Shown here: in pieces, positions 9,505 through 18,644 of the stretch
How positions within the stretch are numbered: position 1 is the stretch's first letter
Layout: every line of letters begins with the position of its first letter
Source: Hymenobacter coccineus
Lineage (GTDB): Bacteria > Bacteroidota > Bacteroidia > Cytophagales > Hymenobacteraceae
Assembly: GCF_001816125.1 (NCBI RefSeq)
Contig: NZ_MDZA01000111.1
Location: forward strand, 1-64,000
DNA: 64,000 nt
Direction: 5' to 3'
Made by a program: the position numbers and the translations under genes
The notes under the pieces: model-generated
The model's input: the letters and a program-made list of their open reading frames with translations, nothing else
Databases searched by the model: none
What the model was told of the DNA's origin: nothing

Positions 9505-9981
9505 CTACGCCGGGTTTTCGAGGCGCAGCGGCTTCAGTTCGAAGCCGTCGAACATGGTTTTACCCTCGATGATGCCCGTAATCTGGGCCGTCACTTTCAG
9601 GAACACGTCGAGCTGCGACTGCGGGATTTTCTCCCGGATTTTGGCGTTGAAATGCCGCACCGTCTGGCGCGAAATCTCCTTTTTCTCCAAGCCCAGCGGC
9701 GTCAAGAAAATGCGCACCGAGCGTTTGTCCTGCGTATCGGCTTGCTTGTAGATCAGGCCCTTATCCTCCATGCTGCGCAAAATGCGCGTGAGGCTGCGCG
9801 TTTCCAGGCCCAGCAAGGGCGCAATTTTGGTGGCCGGAATGCCGTACTCCTGGTCGATGTTGAGCAGCACAAACCCGATGCTGGTCGTGATGTCGTTCTG
9901 GGCCGCTTGGGTGTTGTACATCCGCGAAATGGCGTGCCAGGCCACTTTGATGTTGTAATCGACGGTTTCTTCGGGTTTCAT
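9505..9981 (-). CDS. MarR-family transcriptional regulator, 158 aa
   Basis: A small winged-helix regulator. The DNA-binding core spans about residues 35-105 with the recognition-helix region LLGLETRSLTRILRSMEDKG and the wing KQADTQDKRSVRIFLT, which ends in the DxRxxxxxLT signature of MarR proteins. It stands 51 bp upstream of fadN and reads into the fad group. By context it is probably the local regulator of beta-oxidation and may sense acyl-CoA, but the ligand is not visible from sequence. Confidence 0.88.
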   Translation of the reverse strand: MKPEETVDYNIKVAWHAISRMYNTQAAQNDITTSIGFVLLNIDQEYGIPATKIAPLLGLETRSLTRILRSMEDKGLIYKQADTQDKRSVRIFLTPLGLEKKEISRQTVRHFNAKIREKIPQSQLDVFLKVTAQITGIIEGKTMFDGFELKPLRLENPA

Positions 9982-10076
9982 GGCGCAGGTTAAGTACGGT
10001 AAACTTACGAAAGAATTTGTTCGGCTTGCATACTACTTTCTCAAAAATCTGGGGCCCCGGCGCAGGGGCAGCCCAG

Positions 10077-11837
10077 CTAAAACAGCCCTTCGATGAGGTC
10101 CTTGTTTTTTTCGGTGATGACCTTGCGCTTTACCTTCATGGTGGGCGTCATTTCGCCGGTTTCTACGGTCCACAGCTCGGGCAGGAGCGCAATTTTTTTC
10201 AGCTGCTCCCACTGCGCAAAGCTCTCGTTGCATTTGACAACCAGCTCGTGGTAGAGCTTCACTACTTGTTCGTTGCGCACCAGCTCTTCGTTGGGCGCGT
10301 CGGGCACGCCATGGCTTTTGCACCAGGCTTTCAGGTCGGGGAAGGAAGGGATGACCAAGGCGGCGGCGTACTTTTTATCAGCCCCCACTACCATTGCCTG
10401 CTCGATGAGCGGCTCTTCTTTGAGCTTGCCCTCAATGACTTGCGGGGCAATGTACTTGCCGCCGCTGGTTTTGAACATCTCCTTTTTGCGGTCGGTAATC
10501 TTCAAAAACCGGCCGTTCACCAGCTCGCCAATGTCGCCGGTGTGTAGCCAGCCGTCGGCGTCGATGGTTTCGGCCGTGAGCTCGGGCTTGTTGTAGTAGC
10601 CCTTCATCACGGAGGCCGAGCGGGTCAGGATTTCGCCGTCGGGTGCAATTTTCACCTCCATGTTATTGATGAGGGGCCCTACGCTGCCGATCATGTTGTT
10701 TTCGCGCTCGTAGCCGTTCACGGCAATTACGGGCGAGGTTTCCGTCAGGCCGTAGCCCTCCATTACCCGGATGCCGGCAGCCCAAAACACCCGCGCCAGC
10801 CGCGGTTGCAGGGCCCCGCCGCCGCTCACGATGCAGCGCAGGTTACCGCCCAGCGCCTCGCGCCATTTGCTAAAGATGAGCTTATTAGCCACCGCCAGCT
10901 CAGTGTTGTACACGAAGCCCTGGTCCTTCTGGGTGTCGTATTTCAGGCCCAAATCCAGGGCCCAGAAGAAGAGCTTGTGCTTGAGGCCGGTTTGCTCGTG
11001 GCCCTTGGCCACGATGCGGTCGAACACTTTTTCGAGCAGGCGCGGCACGGTGGTGAAGATTTCGGGCTTCACTTCGCGCAGGTTTTCGGCCACGGTTTCC
11101 AGGCTTTCGGCGTAGTAAATGCTCACGCCGCTCATCATGTAGAGGTACGTGACCATGCGCTCGAAAATGTGGCACAGCGGCAGGAAGCTCAGCGCTTTGT
11201 CCTGGGGGCCCACAGGCACGAACTCCTTAGAGTTTAGGCAGTTGCTCAGGAGGTTACCGTGGCTAAGCATCACGCCTTTGGGCTGGCCGGTGGTACCGCT
11301 GGTGTAGATGAGCGTGAGCAGGTCGTCGGGCTCCACTGCGGCTTTCAGGGGCTCCAGGTCGGCGGGGTTGCCCTGCTGGCCCAATTCCAGCAGCTCGCTG
11401 AAGTGCCGGGCCCCGTCTACTTTATCAAACGTGAACACGTTTTCGGCCGGAATATTCAGGCCCGCCGTGGCCTCCTGCACTTTGTGAAACAGCTTTTCAT
11501 CGGACACGAACACGGCCCGCACGCCGGCGTCGGTGAAAATGTACTTATAATCCTCGACCGTAATGCTGGGGTACATGGGCACGCTGGTGGCCCCTATTTG
11601 GGCGATGCCGAAGTCGGCCAGCAGCCACTCGGGCCGGTTCATGCTGATGAGGGCCACTTTATCGCCGCGCTGCAGGCCCAGGGCCCGCAGGCCGAGGCTC
11701 ACCAGGTTGGCTTGGTCCTGCACCTGTTGGGTGCTGAGGGGGGCCCACTGGCCGTCGATTTTGGCAGCCAGCGCGTCGGTTTTGGCGAACGTGGCGAGCT
11801 GGTAGGGCAGGATATCGAAAGAGCGGCGGACGTCCAT
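10077..11837 (-). CDS. fadD: Long-chain fatty acid-CoA ligase (AMP-forming), 586 aa
   Basis: It activates fatty acids with ATP and CoA so that they can enter beta-oxidation. The P-loop YTSGTTGQPKGVMLSHGN lies near residue 173, the adenylate-binding GYGLTETSP near 355, then the DGWLHTGDIG and ITDRKKEMFKTSGGK blocks. The motif set and length match the bacterial FACS subfamily with the AMP-binding_C region. The ATG at 11837 gives the normal N-terminus. It is first in the minus-strand fatty-acid locus, 95 bp upstream of marR, and diverges from the arginase-like gene at 12003. Confidence 0.94.
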   Translation of the reverse strand: MDVRRSFDILPYQLATFAKTDALAAKIDGQWAPLSTQQVQDQANLVSLGLRALGLQRGDKVALISMNRPEWLLADFGIAQIGATSVPMYPSITVEDYKYIFTDAGVRAVFVSDEKLFHKVQEATAGLNIPAENVFTFDKVDGARHFSELLELGQQGNPADLEPLKAAVEPDDLLTLIYTSGTTGQPKGVMLSHGNLLSNCLNSKEFVPVGPQDKALSFLPLCHIFERMVTYLYMMSGVSIYYAESLETVAENLREVKPEIFTTVPRLLEKVFDRIVAKGHEQTGLKHKLFFWALDLGLKYDTQKDQGFVYNTELAVANKLIFSKWREALGGNLRCIVSGGGALQPRLARVFWAAGIRVMEGYGLTETSPVIAVNGYERENNMIGSVGPLINNMEVKIAPDGEILTRSASVMKGYYNKPELTAETIDADGWLHTGDIGELVNGRFLKITDRKKEMFKTSGGKYIAPQVIEGKLKEEPLIEQAMVVGADKKYAAALVIPSFPDLKAWCKSHGVPDAPNEELVRNEQVVKLYHELVVKCNESFAQWEQLKKIALLPELWTVETGEMTPTMKVKRKVITEKNKDLIEGLF

Positions 11838-11946
11838 CAGCGGGTGGGATAGGGCTAGTGCGGGGTGAAACTGCGGTTAAATAAACGAGGTTTTTTGGCG
11901 ATGGGGCCCCAGCGGGGTGCAACGGCGGCCGGGGCCCCGTTTTAAA

Positions 11947-11979
11947 TTGCCCCAGCCGCCGCGGGAGCGTGTAATTTTG
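11947..11979 (+). promoter_or_regulatory. Bacteroidetes-type promoter for the arginase-like gene
   Basis: TTG (11947-11949), a 22-nt spacer and TAATTTTG (11972-11979) fit the TTG/TAnnTTTG consensus. The expected start of transcription lies about 15-20 nt before the ATG at 12003. Confidence 0.55.
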
Positions 11980-12002
11980 CGGCCCTTGCTTTTGGTATTT
12001 TC

Positions 12003-13161
12003 ATGAATCTGGCCCTGTTTTTTGACCCGCTCGCCGACGACGAGCCCGCGGCCACCCCCACCCCGCCCACTACCCTGGCGGCCTACGCCAAGCGCTTCAC
12101 CGAGGCGTTTCCGGACTGGCGCGGGGCTGACCTGGCCCTCCTTGGCCTCGATGAGTGGCGTGGCGCCGCCGCTGGGGCCACCGGCCGGCTACCACGGCGC
12201 CAACTGCGTGCGCGAGCGGTTTTACCAGCTCCAGAAAGGCACGGGGGCCCTGCGGCTCGTCGATTTGGGCAACCTGCGCCCGGGCCTCAGCCTGGAAGAC
12301 ACCTACCAGCGGCTGCGCGAAATTGTGGCCGCACTACTCGAAGCCAACACGGTACCCGTGCTGCTGGGCGGCTCGCACGACCTCGATTACGGCCAGTTTC
12401 TGGCCTACGAAACCCAGGAGCGTCCGGTGAGCTTCGCCATCGTGGATGCCCGGCCCGACATGGCCGAGCCGGGCCCCGCCACGCCGGCCGAAACCAGCCA
12501 CCTGCGCCGCCTGCTGGTGCACGAGCCCAACTACGTGTTCAGCCTGGCCCACCTCGGGCACCAGCAGTACCTCACGCCGCCTGAGGTGCTGCTGGCCCTC
12601 GACAAAATGCACTTTGATATGATGAGCGTGGGAGCCATTCGCACCGACCGGCGGCAGGCCGAGCCGCTGGTGCGCCAGGCTGATTTCCTGAGCATCGACC
12701 TGGCCGCCCTGCGCTGGACCGACGCACCTGGCTACGCCCCAGCCAACCCCTTCGGCCTCAGCGCCGACGACGCCACGCAGCTGTGCTGGTACGCCGGGCA
12801 CAGCGAGCAGCTTACGTCGCTGGGCCTCTACGGCTACCGGCCCGAGCACGACGCCCACGGCCTGGCCGCTGCCACGCTGGCCACCATGCTCTGGTACTTC
12901 GTGGAAGGCTTTTACCACCGCCGGCCCGAAACCGGCTTCGGCACGTTCCGCTTCCTTACTTATACGGTGGTGCTGCCGGGCAACCCCGATAAGTTGGTGT
13001 TCTACAAGTCGCGCCGCGCCGACAAGTGGTGGATGGAGGTGGAAAGCCTCGGCGACAGCACCGTGAAGCGCGTGGTGCCGTGCTCGTACGAAGATTACCT
13101 CCACGCCTCGCAGGGCGACTTGCCCGAGCGCTGGATTCGCCTGCAAGCCCTGCTGGGGTAG
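12003..13161 (+). pseudogene. Arginase/formimidoylglutamase-fold protein, frameshifted near 12168
   Basis: The N-terminus from ATG 12003 (MNLALFFDPL ... WRGADLALLGLDEWRG) and the body in the next frame (YHGANCVRERFYQLQKG onward to 13161) form one protein of the Bacteroidetes formimidoylglutamase-like arginase group. The frame changes by +1 at a GGGGCCA stretch around 12168-12175. Joined length is about 385 aa. Classical ureohydrolases bind two Mn ions through GGxH, DAHxD and SxDxDxxDP. Here the matching blocks read GGSHDLDYG, DARPD and SIDLAAL, so several metal ligands are absent. Catalysis is therefore doubtful even if the frame is restored; the family label is by overall pattern. Confidence 0.75.
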
Positions 13162-13269
13162 GAATTTGAGGTGAGATTCGGGGTGGTCCGACGACGGGAA
13201 AAGTTACCGGACCACCCACGCCTCCGCCGGGGCCCTAAACGCCAGCCCCTACTGCTGCGTTAGCTACCC

Positions 13270-15363
13270 ATGACCAAAGCCGTTTTTATTGCCGCTGCCG
13301 AGCCCTACAGCGGCAAGTCCATCGTTGCGCTGGGGCTGGTGAACATGCTGCTGGGGCAGACCCGCAGGGTAGGTTACTTCAAACCCATTATCGACAACGA
13401 CCCGGCGGAGCGGTTGGACGCGCACCTCGACACGATGATGCGCCATTTTAAGCTGCCGCTGGCCGTGGCCGATACCTACGCCTACACGCGGCCCGAGGCC
13501 CTGCGGCTGATGGAAGCCGGCGCGGAGGGGGCCATGATCGACGCCATCATCCGCAAGTTCAAGCGCTGGGAGGACGATTACGACTTCACGGTAGTGGAAG
13601 GCAGCGACTTCTTGGGGCCCGGCACGGCTTTCGAGTTCGACGCCAACGTGTCGATTGCCAAGAACCTGGGCGTGCCGGTTATCCTGGTGGTGTCGGGCGA
13701 GGGCAAGAGCACGGCCCAGATCATCAGCGCGGTGCTGACGCTGCTGCACAACTTCGAGGCCCGCGAGGTGCCGGTGCTGCTGGCCGTGGCCAACCGCGTG
13801 CCGCCCGCCCAGGCCGCCGACGTGGAAGCCCTGCTGCGCAGCCAGCTGCCGGCCGGCGTGCTGCTGGCCGTCATCCCCGAAGACGCCGACCTGCTGCACC
13901 CCACTATGCGCGAAATCCAAGCCGGGCTGGGCGGCCAACTGCTGTTTGGCGCAGCGGGCCTCGACAACCAGGTGGATAACTACATCATCGGGGCCATGCA
14001 GGTGCCCAATTTCCTCAATTATCTCACCGACAACGTACTGATTGTGACGCCAGCCGACCGCGGCGACATCATCCTTTGCGCCCTGCAAGCCCACCAGTCG
14101 GCCAACTACCCGCGCGTGGCGGGGATCGTGCTCACGGCCCGCGGCGAGCCCGACGCGGCCGTGATGCGCCTGCTCGACGGGCTGTCGGGCGTGGTGCCCA
14201 TCTTGGCCGTGGACACCGGCACGTTTGCCACCACTACCCGCGTAGGGGCCATTAAGTCGCGCATCACGCCCGATAATCCGAAGAAGATTCAGCTGGCCAT
14301 CAGCACTTTCGAGCGTTGCGTAGACGTGCGGGCCCTGGAAGAAAAGCTGGCCGGCTTCCAGTCGGTGGGCCTCACGCCGCACATGTTCCAGTACCGGCTG
14401 TTGCAATGGGCCAAGCGCCAGCGCCGCCACATCGTGCTGCCCGAAGGCAACGACGACCGGGTACTGCGGGCCGCCGCGCTGCTGCTCCAGCAAGACATTG
14501 TGGACCTGACCATTCTGGGCAACCCCGCCGACGTGGCCGCCTCGGCCAAGCGCCTGGGCATCAGCCTGCCCGCGGGCCACGCGAGCATCATCGACCCAGC
14601 GGAATCGGCGTACTACGCCGACTATGTGGAGACGTTTTACCAACTGCGCAAGGACAAGGGCGTGAACCAGGATATGGCCCGCGACCTGCTGCGCGACGTG
14701 TCGTACTTCGGCTCGATGATGGTGTACCAAGGCCACGCCGACGGCATGGTGTCGGGGGCGGTGCACACTACGCAGCACACGATTCGGCCAGCGTTGCAGT
14801 TCATCAAGACCAAGCCGGGCGTATCTGTGGTATCGTCGGTGTTTTTCATGTGCCTACCCGACCGGGTGGCGGTGTTCGGCGACTGCGCTGTAAACCCCAA
14901 CCCCACCGCCGAGCAGCTGGCCGAAATCGCCATTTCCTCGGCCGACAGCAGCCTGGCGTTTGGCATCGAGCCGCGGGTGGCGATGCTTTCGTACTCGTCG
15001 GGTACCTCGGGCGCGGGGGCCGAGGTGGAGAAGGTGCGCCGGGCCACCGAGCTGGTGCGCCAGCTGCGCCCCGGCCTGAAGGTGGAGGGCCCCATCCAGT
15101 ACGATGCGGCCGTGGACCCACTGGTGGGCCGCCAGAAGCTGCCCGACTCCGAAGTAGCTGGTCAGGCCAGCGTCTTCATCTTCCCCGACCTGAACACCGG
15201 CAACAACACCTACAAAGCCGTGCAGCGCGAAACCGGGGCCCTGGCCATCGGCCCGGTGCTGCAAGGCCTGAACAAGCCCGTGAACGACTTAAGCCGCGGC
15301 TGCACCGTGGACGACGTATTTAATACGGTGGTCATTACGGCGATTCAGAGCCAGCAGGGGTAG
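13270..15363 (+). CDS. pta: Phosphate acetyltransferase, 697 aa
   Basis: It converts acetyl-CoA and phosphate to acetyl phosphate. The long three-part architecture is present: an N-terminal P-loop-like ATPase-related domain (AAEPYSGKS near residue 10, about 1-210), a middle DRTGG-type domain (about 220-345), and the C-terminal catalytic domain (about 375-697) with LPEGNDDRVLRAA, GMVSGAVHTT and the SGAGAEVEKVRRAT stretch. The length matches long Pta proteins of enterobacteria. The acetate kinase gene follows 91 bp downstream, the usual pta-ackA pair. Confidence 0.95.
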   Translation: MTKAVFIAAAEPYSGKSIVALGLVNMLLGQTRRVGYFKPIIDNDPAERLDAHLDTMMRHFKLPLAVADTYAYTRPEALRLMEAGAEGAMIDAIIRKFKRWEDDYDFTVVEGSDFLGPGTAFEFDANVSIAKNLGVPVILVVSGEGKSTAQIISAVLTLLHNFEAREVPVLLAVANRVPPAQAADVEALLRSQLPAGVLLAVIPEDADLLHPTMREIQAGLGGQLLFGAAGLDNQVDNYIIGAMQVPNFLNYLTDNVLIVTPADRGDIILCALQAHQSANYPRVAGIVLTARGEPDAAVMRLLDGLSGVVPILAVDTGTFATTTRVGAIKSRITPDNPKKIQLAISTFERCVDVRALEEKLAGFQSVGLTPHMFQYRLLQWAKRQRRHIVLPEGNDDRVLRAAALLLQQDIVDLTILGNPADVAASAKRLGISLPAGHASIIDPAESAYYADYVETFYQLRKDKGVNQDMARDLLRDVSYFGSMMVYQGHADGMVSGAVHTTQHTIRPALQFIKTKPGVSVVSSVFFMCLPDRVAVFGDCAVNPNPTAEQLAEIAISSADSSLAFGIEPRVAMLSYSSGTSGAGAEVEKVRRATELVRQLRPGLKVEGPIQYDAAVDPLVGRQKLPDSEVAGQASVFIFPDLNTGNNTYKAVQRETGALAIGPVLQGLNKPVNDLSRGCTVDDVFNTVVITAIQSQQG

Positions 15364-15454
15364 TTACGAGGTGGCCTAAGCGCCTATTTGAATAGACCAA
15401 AAACGGCCAATCTGCGCTCGGCGTGACGCTCTTTTCAACATGACAAGACAACTC

Positions 15455-16657
15455 ATGAACATCTTCGTCGTCAACTCTGGCAGCAGCTCCCTCAAATACC
15501 AGCTCTTTCGCTGGCCCAACGAGCAGCCGCTGTGCAGCGGGTTGGTGGAGCGCATTGGCTCGGCGCAGGCGGAAATCACGCACCGGGTATTTGACGTGCA
15601 AGCCCCAGGGCCCCCGGCCGCCGAGCAGCGCTCCACCCTGGCGGTACCCGACTACGAGGCTGGCCTGCGCGAAGTGGTGCGCCTGCTGACGGACGGGCCC
15701 GGGGCCGTTATTGGGGCCCCGGCGGAGGTGGACGTGGTAGGGCACCGCGTGGTGCACGGCGGCGAGTTTTTCACCGGGCCAACGCTTGTTAACGCGGGGG
15801 TAAAAGCCAAAATCAAGGAGCTGTTTGGGCTGGCCCCGCTGCACAACCCGGCCAACTACCAGGGCATCGAAGTAGCGGAGCGGCTGTTTCCGGGGACCCG
15901 GCAGGTGGCGGTGTTCGACACGGCGTTTCACCAGACGCTGCCCGAATATGCGTTTCGCTACGCGCTGCCCACGGCGCTTTACACCGAGCAGCGCATCCGC
16001 AAGTACGGCTTCCACGGCACCAGCCATCAGTACGTGGCGGACCAGGCCACCGCTTATTTGCAAAACCCCGACGCCCGGCTCATCACTATCCACCTCGGCA
16101 ACGGGTGCAGCATGGCGGCGGTGCGCGGCGGCCGGTCGCTGGATACCAGCATGGGCTTCAGCCCGCTCGCCGGCCTGGTGATGGGTACCCGCTCGGGCGA
16201 CCTCGACCCCTCAGTGCTGCTGCACCTGCTGGGGCCTCTGGGCTACACCGCCGAGCAGGTGGGCACGCTGCTGAACAAGGAAAGCGGCATGCTGGGCCTC
16301 GCTGGCGCCAACGACCTGCGCGACGTGGGCCGGGCCCTGGCGGCCGGCGACGCGCGCGCCGCAAGGGCCCTGGACATCTACGCCTACCGCATCCGCCAGT
16401 ACATCGGGGCCTACGCGGCGGTGCTTAACGGGCTCGATGCCCTCGTGTTCACGGCCGGGGTAGGCGAGAACGATGCCCTGGTACGGGCCCGCGCCTGCCA
16501 GGACCTGGAGTTTTTCGGCCTGGAGCTGGACGCGGCCCGCAACGAGGCCCGCACCCCGGGCCTGCGCGACATTAGCCGGCCCTCGTCGCGGGTTCGAATC
16601 CTGGTCATTCCCACCAACGAGGAGTTGGAAATTGCCCGGCAGTGCGCCACGTTGTAG
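15455..16657 (+). CDS. ackA: Acetate kinase, 400 aa
   Basis: It makes ATP and acetate from acetyl phosphate, or works in reverse during acetate uptake. The first signature NIFVVNSGSSSLKYQLF sits at the very N-terminus, which decides for the ATG at 15455 over the one at 15440. Further blocks are VVHGG, FDTAFHQTLP, the phosphate-binding HLGNGCSM, GFSPLAGLVMGTRSGDLDP and GVGENDALVR. All catalytic blocks are present and the length is normal. It forms an operon with pta. Confidence 0.96.
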   Translation: MNIFVVNSGSSSLKYQLFRWPNEQPLCSGLVERIGSAQAEITHRVFDVQAPGPPAAEQRSTLAVPDYEAGLREVVRLLTDGPGAVIGAPAEVDVVGHRVVHGGEFFTGPTLVNAGVKAKIKELFGLAPLHNPANYQGIEVAERLFPGTRQVAVFDTAFHQTLPEYAFRYALPTALYTEQRIRKYGFHGTSHQYVADQATAYLQNPDARLITIHLGNGCSMAAVRGGRSLDTSMGFSPLAGLVMGTRSGDLDPSVLLHLLGPLGYTAEQVGTLLNKESGMLGLAGANDLRDVGRALAAGDARAARALDIYAYRIRQYIGAYAAVLNGLDALVFTAGVGENDALVRARACQDLEFFGLELDAARNEARTPGLRDISRPSSRVRILVIPTNEELEIARQCATL

Positions 16658-16713
16658 CACCGGCGGGCCCATTACCGGGTTTTCTCCAACTCCCCAAAGA
16701 CGGCGGCCCGGCG

Positions 16714-16721
16714 TAATTTTG
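16714..16721 (+). promoter_or_regulatory. Possible -7 element (TAATTTTG) before the cytochrome b5-like gene
   Basis: TAATTTTG fits TAnnTTTG and lies 43 nt upstream of the ATG at 16765. I do not see a well-spaced TTG -33 element, so this is weak. Confidence 0.35.
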
Positions 16722-16764
16722 GGCCCCAACGCCACTCCTGGCGACCGTACCACTTACCCCTCGC

Positions 16765-16998
16765 ATGCTTCCCGAATACACCCGCGGCCAGCTGGCCCTG
16801 CGCAACGGCCAGGACCGCGACGAGATTTGGGTGGCCTACCAGGGCCGCATCTACGACGTGGGCCGCTCGCGGCTGTGGAAGCGCGGCAACCACTACGAGC
16901 ACTGGGCCGGCCAAGACCTGACGCCCGAGCTCGACAAAGACGCCCCGCACAACGCCAAGGTGTTTGACAATTTCCCTGTTATTGGCCTGCTGAAATAA
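16765..16998 (+). CDS. Cytochrome b5-like haem-binding domain protein, 77 aa
   Basis: A minimal single-domain protein of the cytochrome b5-like family. Visible marks are the N-terminal YTRGQLALRNGQ, the WVAYQGRIYDV strand, GNHYEHWAGQDLT where the first axial histidine is expected, and APHNAKVFDNFPVIG near the C-terminus with a second histidine. There is no signal peptide or membrane segment, so it should be cytosolic or partner-bound. It lies 11 bp upstream of murQ on the same strand, probably in one transcript. The redox partner is not evident. Confidence 0.8.
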   Translation: MLPEYTRGQLALRNGQDRDEIWVAYQGRIYDVGRSRLWKRGNHYEHWAGQDLTPELDKDAPHNAKVFDNFPVIGLLK

Positions 16999-17009
16999 CT
17001 CTCTTTGCG

Positions 17010-17816
17010 ATGATGACCACCGAAGCACCTTCTGAATTCACCAACCTCGAAACGCTGCCCACCGCTGAGCTGCTGGCCGGCATGAACCGCCTCGACCAGA
17101 CCGTGCCCCAGGCCGTGGCCCGGGCCCTGCCCCAAATTGGGGCCCTGGTGGAAGCCACCGTGGCCCGGCTGCAAGCTGGCGGGCGCTTGTTCTACATCGG
17201 GGCGGGCACCAGCGGACGGCTGGGCGTGGTGGACGCCTCGGAGTGCCCGCCCACGTTTGGCGTGCCGGCCGGGCTAGTGGTGGGCATCATGGCCGGGGGC
17301 GACGGCGCCATCCGCCAGGCCGTGGAGGGCGCGGAGGATAACGCCACCCAGGCTTGGGTCGATTTGCAGGCCCACGGCGCCAACGCTAAGGACGTGCTGG
17401 TGGGTCTGGCCGCCTCGGGCCGCACGCCCTACGTCATCGGGGGCCTGGAAGCGGCGCGTGCGGCGGGCCTGGCCACGGGCTGCATCGTGTGCAACGCCGG
17501 CTCGGGCGTGGCAGCGGCGGCAGAGTTTCCGGTGGAAGTGGTGACGGGCCCCGAGTTCATCACCGGCAGCACGCGCCTCAAGGCTGGCACGGCCCAGAAG
17601 CTGGCGCTCAACATGCTCACCACGGCCACCTTCATCCGCCTGGGCCGGGTGAAGGGCAACAAGATGGTGGACATGCAGCTCTCCAACGAGAAGCTGGTGG
17701 AGCGCGGCCAGCGCATGCTGATGGACGAGCTGGGCATCGGCCAGCCCGAGGCGGCCGCGCTGCTGGCCCGCCACGGCAGCGTGCGGGCCGCGCTGGGGGC
17801 CCTGGGCAAGGCCTGA
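17010..17816 (+). CDS. murQ: N-acetylmuramic acid 6-phosphate etherase, 268 aa
   Basis: It cleaves the lactyl ether of MurNAc-6-phosphate to give GlcNAc-6-phosphate during cell-wall recycling. It is a single SIS (sugar isomerase) domain with FYIGAGTSGRLGVVDASECPPTFG near residues 55-80, the VGLAASGRTPYV phosphosugar loop and the ITGSTRLKAGTAQKLALNM block. It is somewhat shorter than the E. coli enzyme (about 298 aa), as is usual in Bacteroidetes. It starts 11 bp after the cytochrome b5-like gene. Confidence 0.94.
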   Translation: MMTTEAPSEFTNLETLPTAELLAGMNRLDQTVPQAVARALPQIGALVEATVARLQAGGRLFYIGAGTSGRLGVVDASECPPTFGVPAGLVVGIMAGGDGAIRQAVEGAEDNATQAWVDLQAHGANAKDVLVGLAASGRTPYVIGGLEAARAAGLATGCIVCNAGSGVAAAAEFPVEVVTGPEFITGSTRLKAGTAQKLALNMLTTATFIRLGRVKGNKMVDMQLSNEKLVERGQRMLMDELGIGQPEAAALLARHGSVRAALGALGKA

Positions 17817-17861
17817 ACCCGGGCCGGAACGCGGAAATGCCTGCGCAGCGTTGGAGCAAGG

Positions 17862-17881
17862 GGGCCGGTTTTAGCCGGCCC
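17862..17881 (+). terminator. Hairpin after murQ, possible terminator
   Basis: A 7-bp stem GGGCCGG/CCGGCCC with a 6-nt loop lies 45 bp after the murQ stop. There is no T-run, so its role in termination is uncertain. Confidence 0.3.
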
Positions 17882-17937
17882 GGCGGAACCGAATGCGTCC
17901 TGGCGCGTTTCCAACTTGCTTTCTACCCCGCTTTGCC

Positions 17938-18504
17938 ATGCACACCATCGAGCCTTTCTATAACTGGATTGACCAGTATTCGGCCACCGACGACCCTCAA
18001 TCGCCCCTCTACGGGGCTGAAAATAGCCTGGAGCTTTTCACCAACAACATCTACGGCTACCTCATTCACCCGCAATGGGATAGCATGGAATCGGACACGC
18101 TGTTTCTGAAAATCCTGTTCGCCGATTACGAGGACGGTGTGGCCGTTATCGAGTTCATCGGCGAGTGGAACGACGCTATCGAGAACGACGTGATGCACCT
18201 CAAGCGCCACATCGTGGACCCGCTCGTGGCCGAGGGCATCCGCAAATTCATCCTCATCGGTGAGAACGTGTTCAACTTCCACGGGGCCGAGGACGACTAC
18301 TACGCCGAGTGGTTTGAGGACGTGGAGGATGGCTGGGTGGCCGGCATCAACTTCCAGGACCACGTGCAACGCGAAATGCACCAGTACAATGTGGATAACT
18401 ACGTGAACTTCGGGGGACAACTCGACGACCTGCCCTGGCGCACGTTGGAGCCGCGCCGCCTTTTTGAAGTCGTGGACGGCCTGTTGCAGCGCCGCTTGAA
18501 TTAG
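17938..18504 (+). CDS. Conserved-looking acidic protein of unknown function, 188 aa
   Basis: I do not recognise a named family. The protein is soluble, without a signal peptide or membrane helix, and very rich in Asp, Glu and aromatic residues (for example HGAEDDYYAEWFEDVEDGW). Alternating hydrophobic strands (GVAVIEFIGEW, KFILIGENVFNF) suggest an alpha/beta fold related to STAS or SpoIIAA-like domains, but that is a guess. The ATG at 17938 is preferred because the preceding in-frame codons look non-coding. Codon use is regular, so it is a real gene. Confidence 0.75.
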   Translation: MHTIEPFYNWIDQYSATDDPQSPLYGAENSLELFTNNIYGYLIHPQWDSMESDTLFLKILFADYEDGVAVIEFIGEWNDAIENDVMHLKRHIVDPLVAEGIRKFILIGENVFNFHGAEDDYYAEWFEDVEDGWVAGINFQDHVQREMHQYNVDNYVNFGGQLDDLPWRTLEPRRLFEVVDGLLQRRLN

Positions 18505-18582
18505 GGCCCCACGGCCGGGCGACCGGTAGCCCCAGCGGGGCGGCCCAGGTGCCAGGGCCCCAATTAATTTATTTGCCCAAAC

Positions 18583-18618
18583 GAAAGGGGGCCCCACATC
18601 AGCTGTGCCCCCTTCTGT
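18583..18618. terminator. Hairpin between convergent genes
   Basis: AAGGGGGC (18585-18592) pairs with GCCCCCTT (18607-18614), and an inner CACA/TGTG extends the stem. It separates the unknown gene (plus) from hemH (minus) and probably ends both. Confidence 0.55.
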
Positions 18619-18644
18619 ATATATAAGCAGCCGAAGCTGGGGCC

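Noticed and set aside
16591..16601. GGTTCGAATCC, a tRNA T-loop-like string
   Set aside because: It lies inside ackA in frame, and no acceptor, D or anticodon arms surround it.
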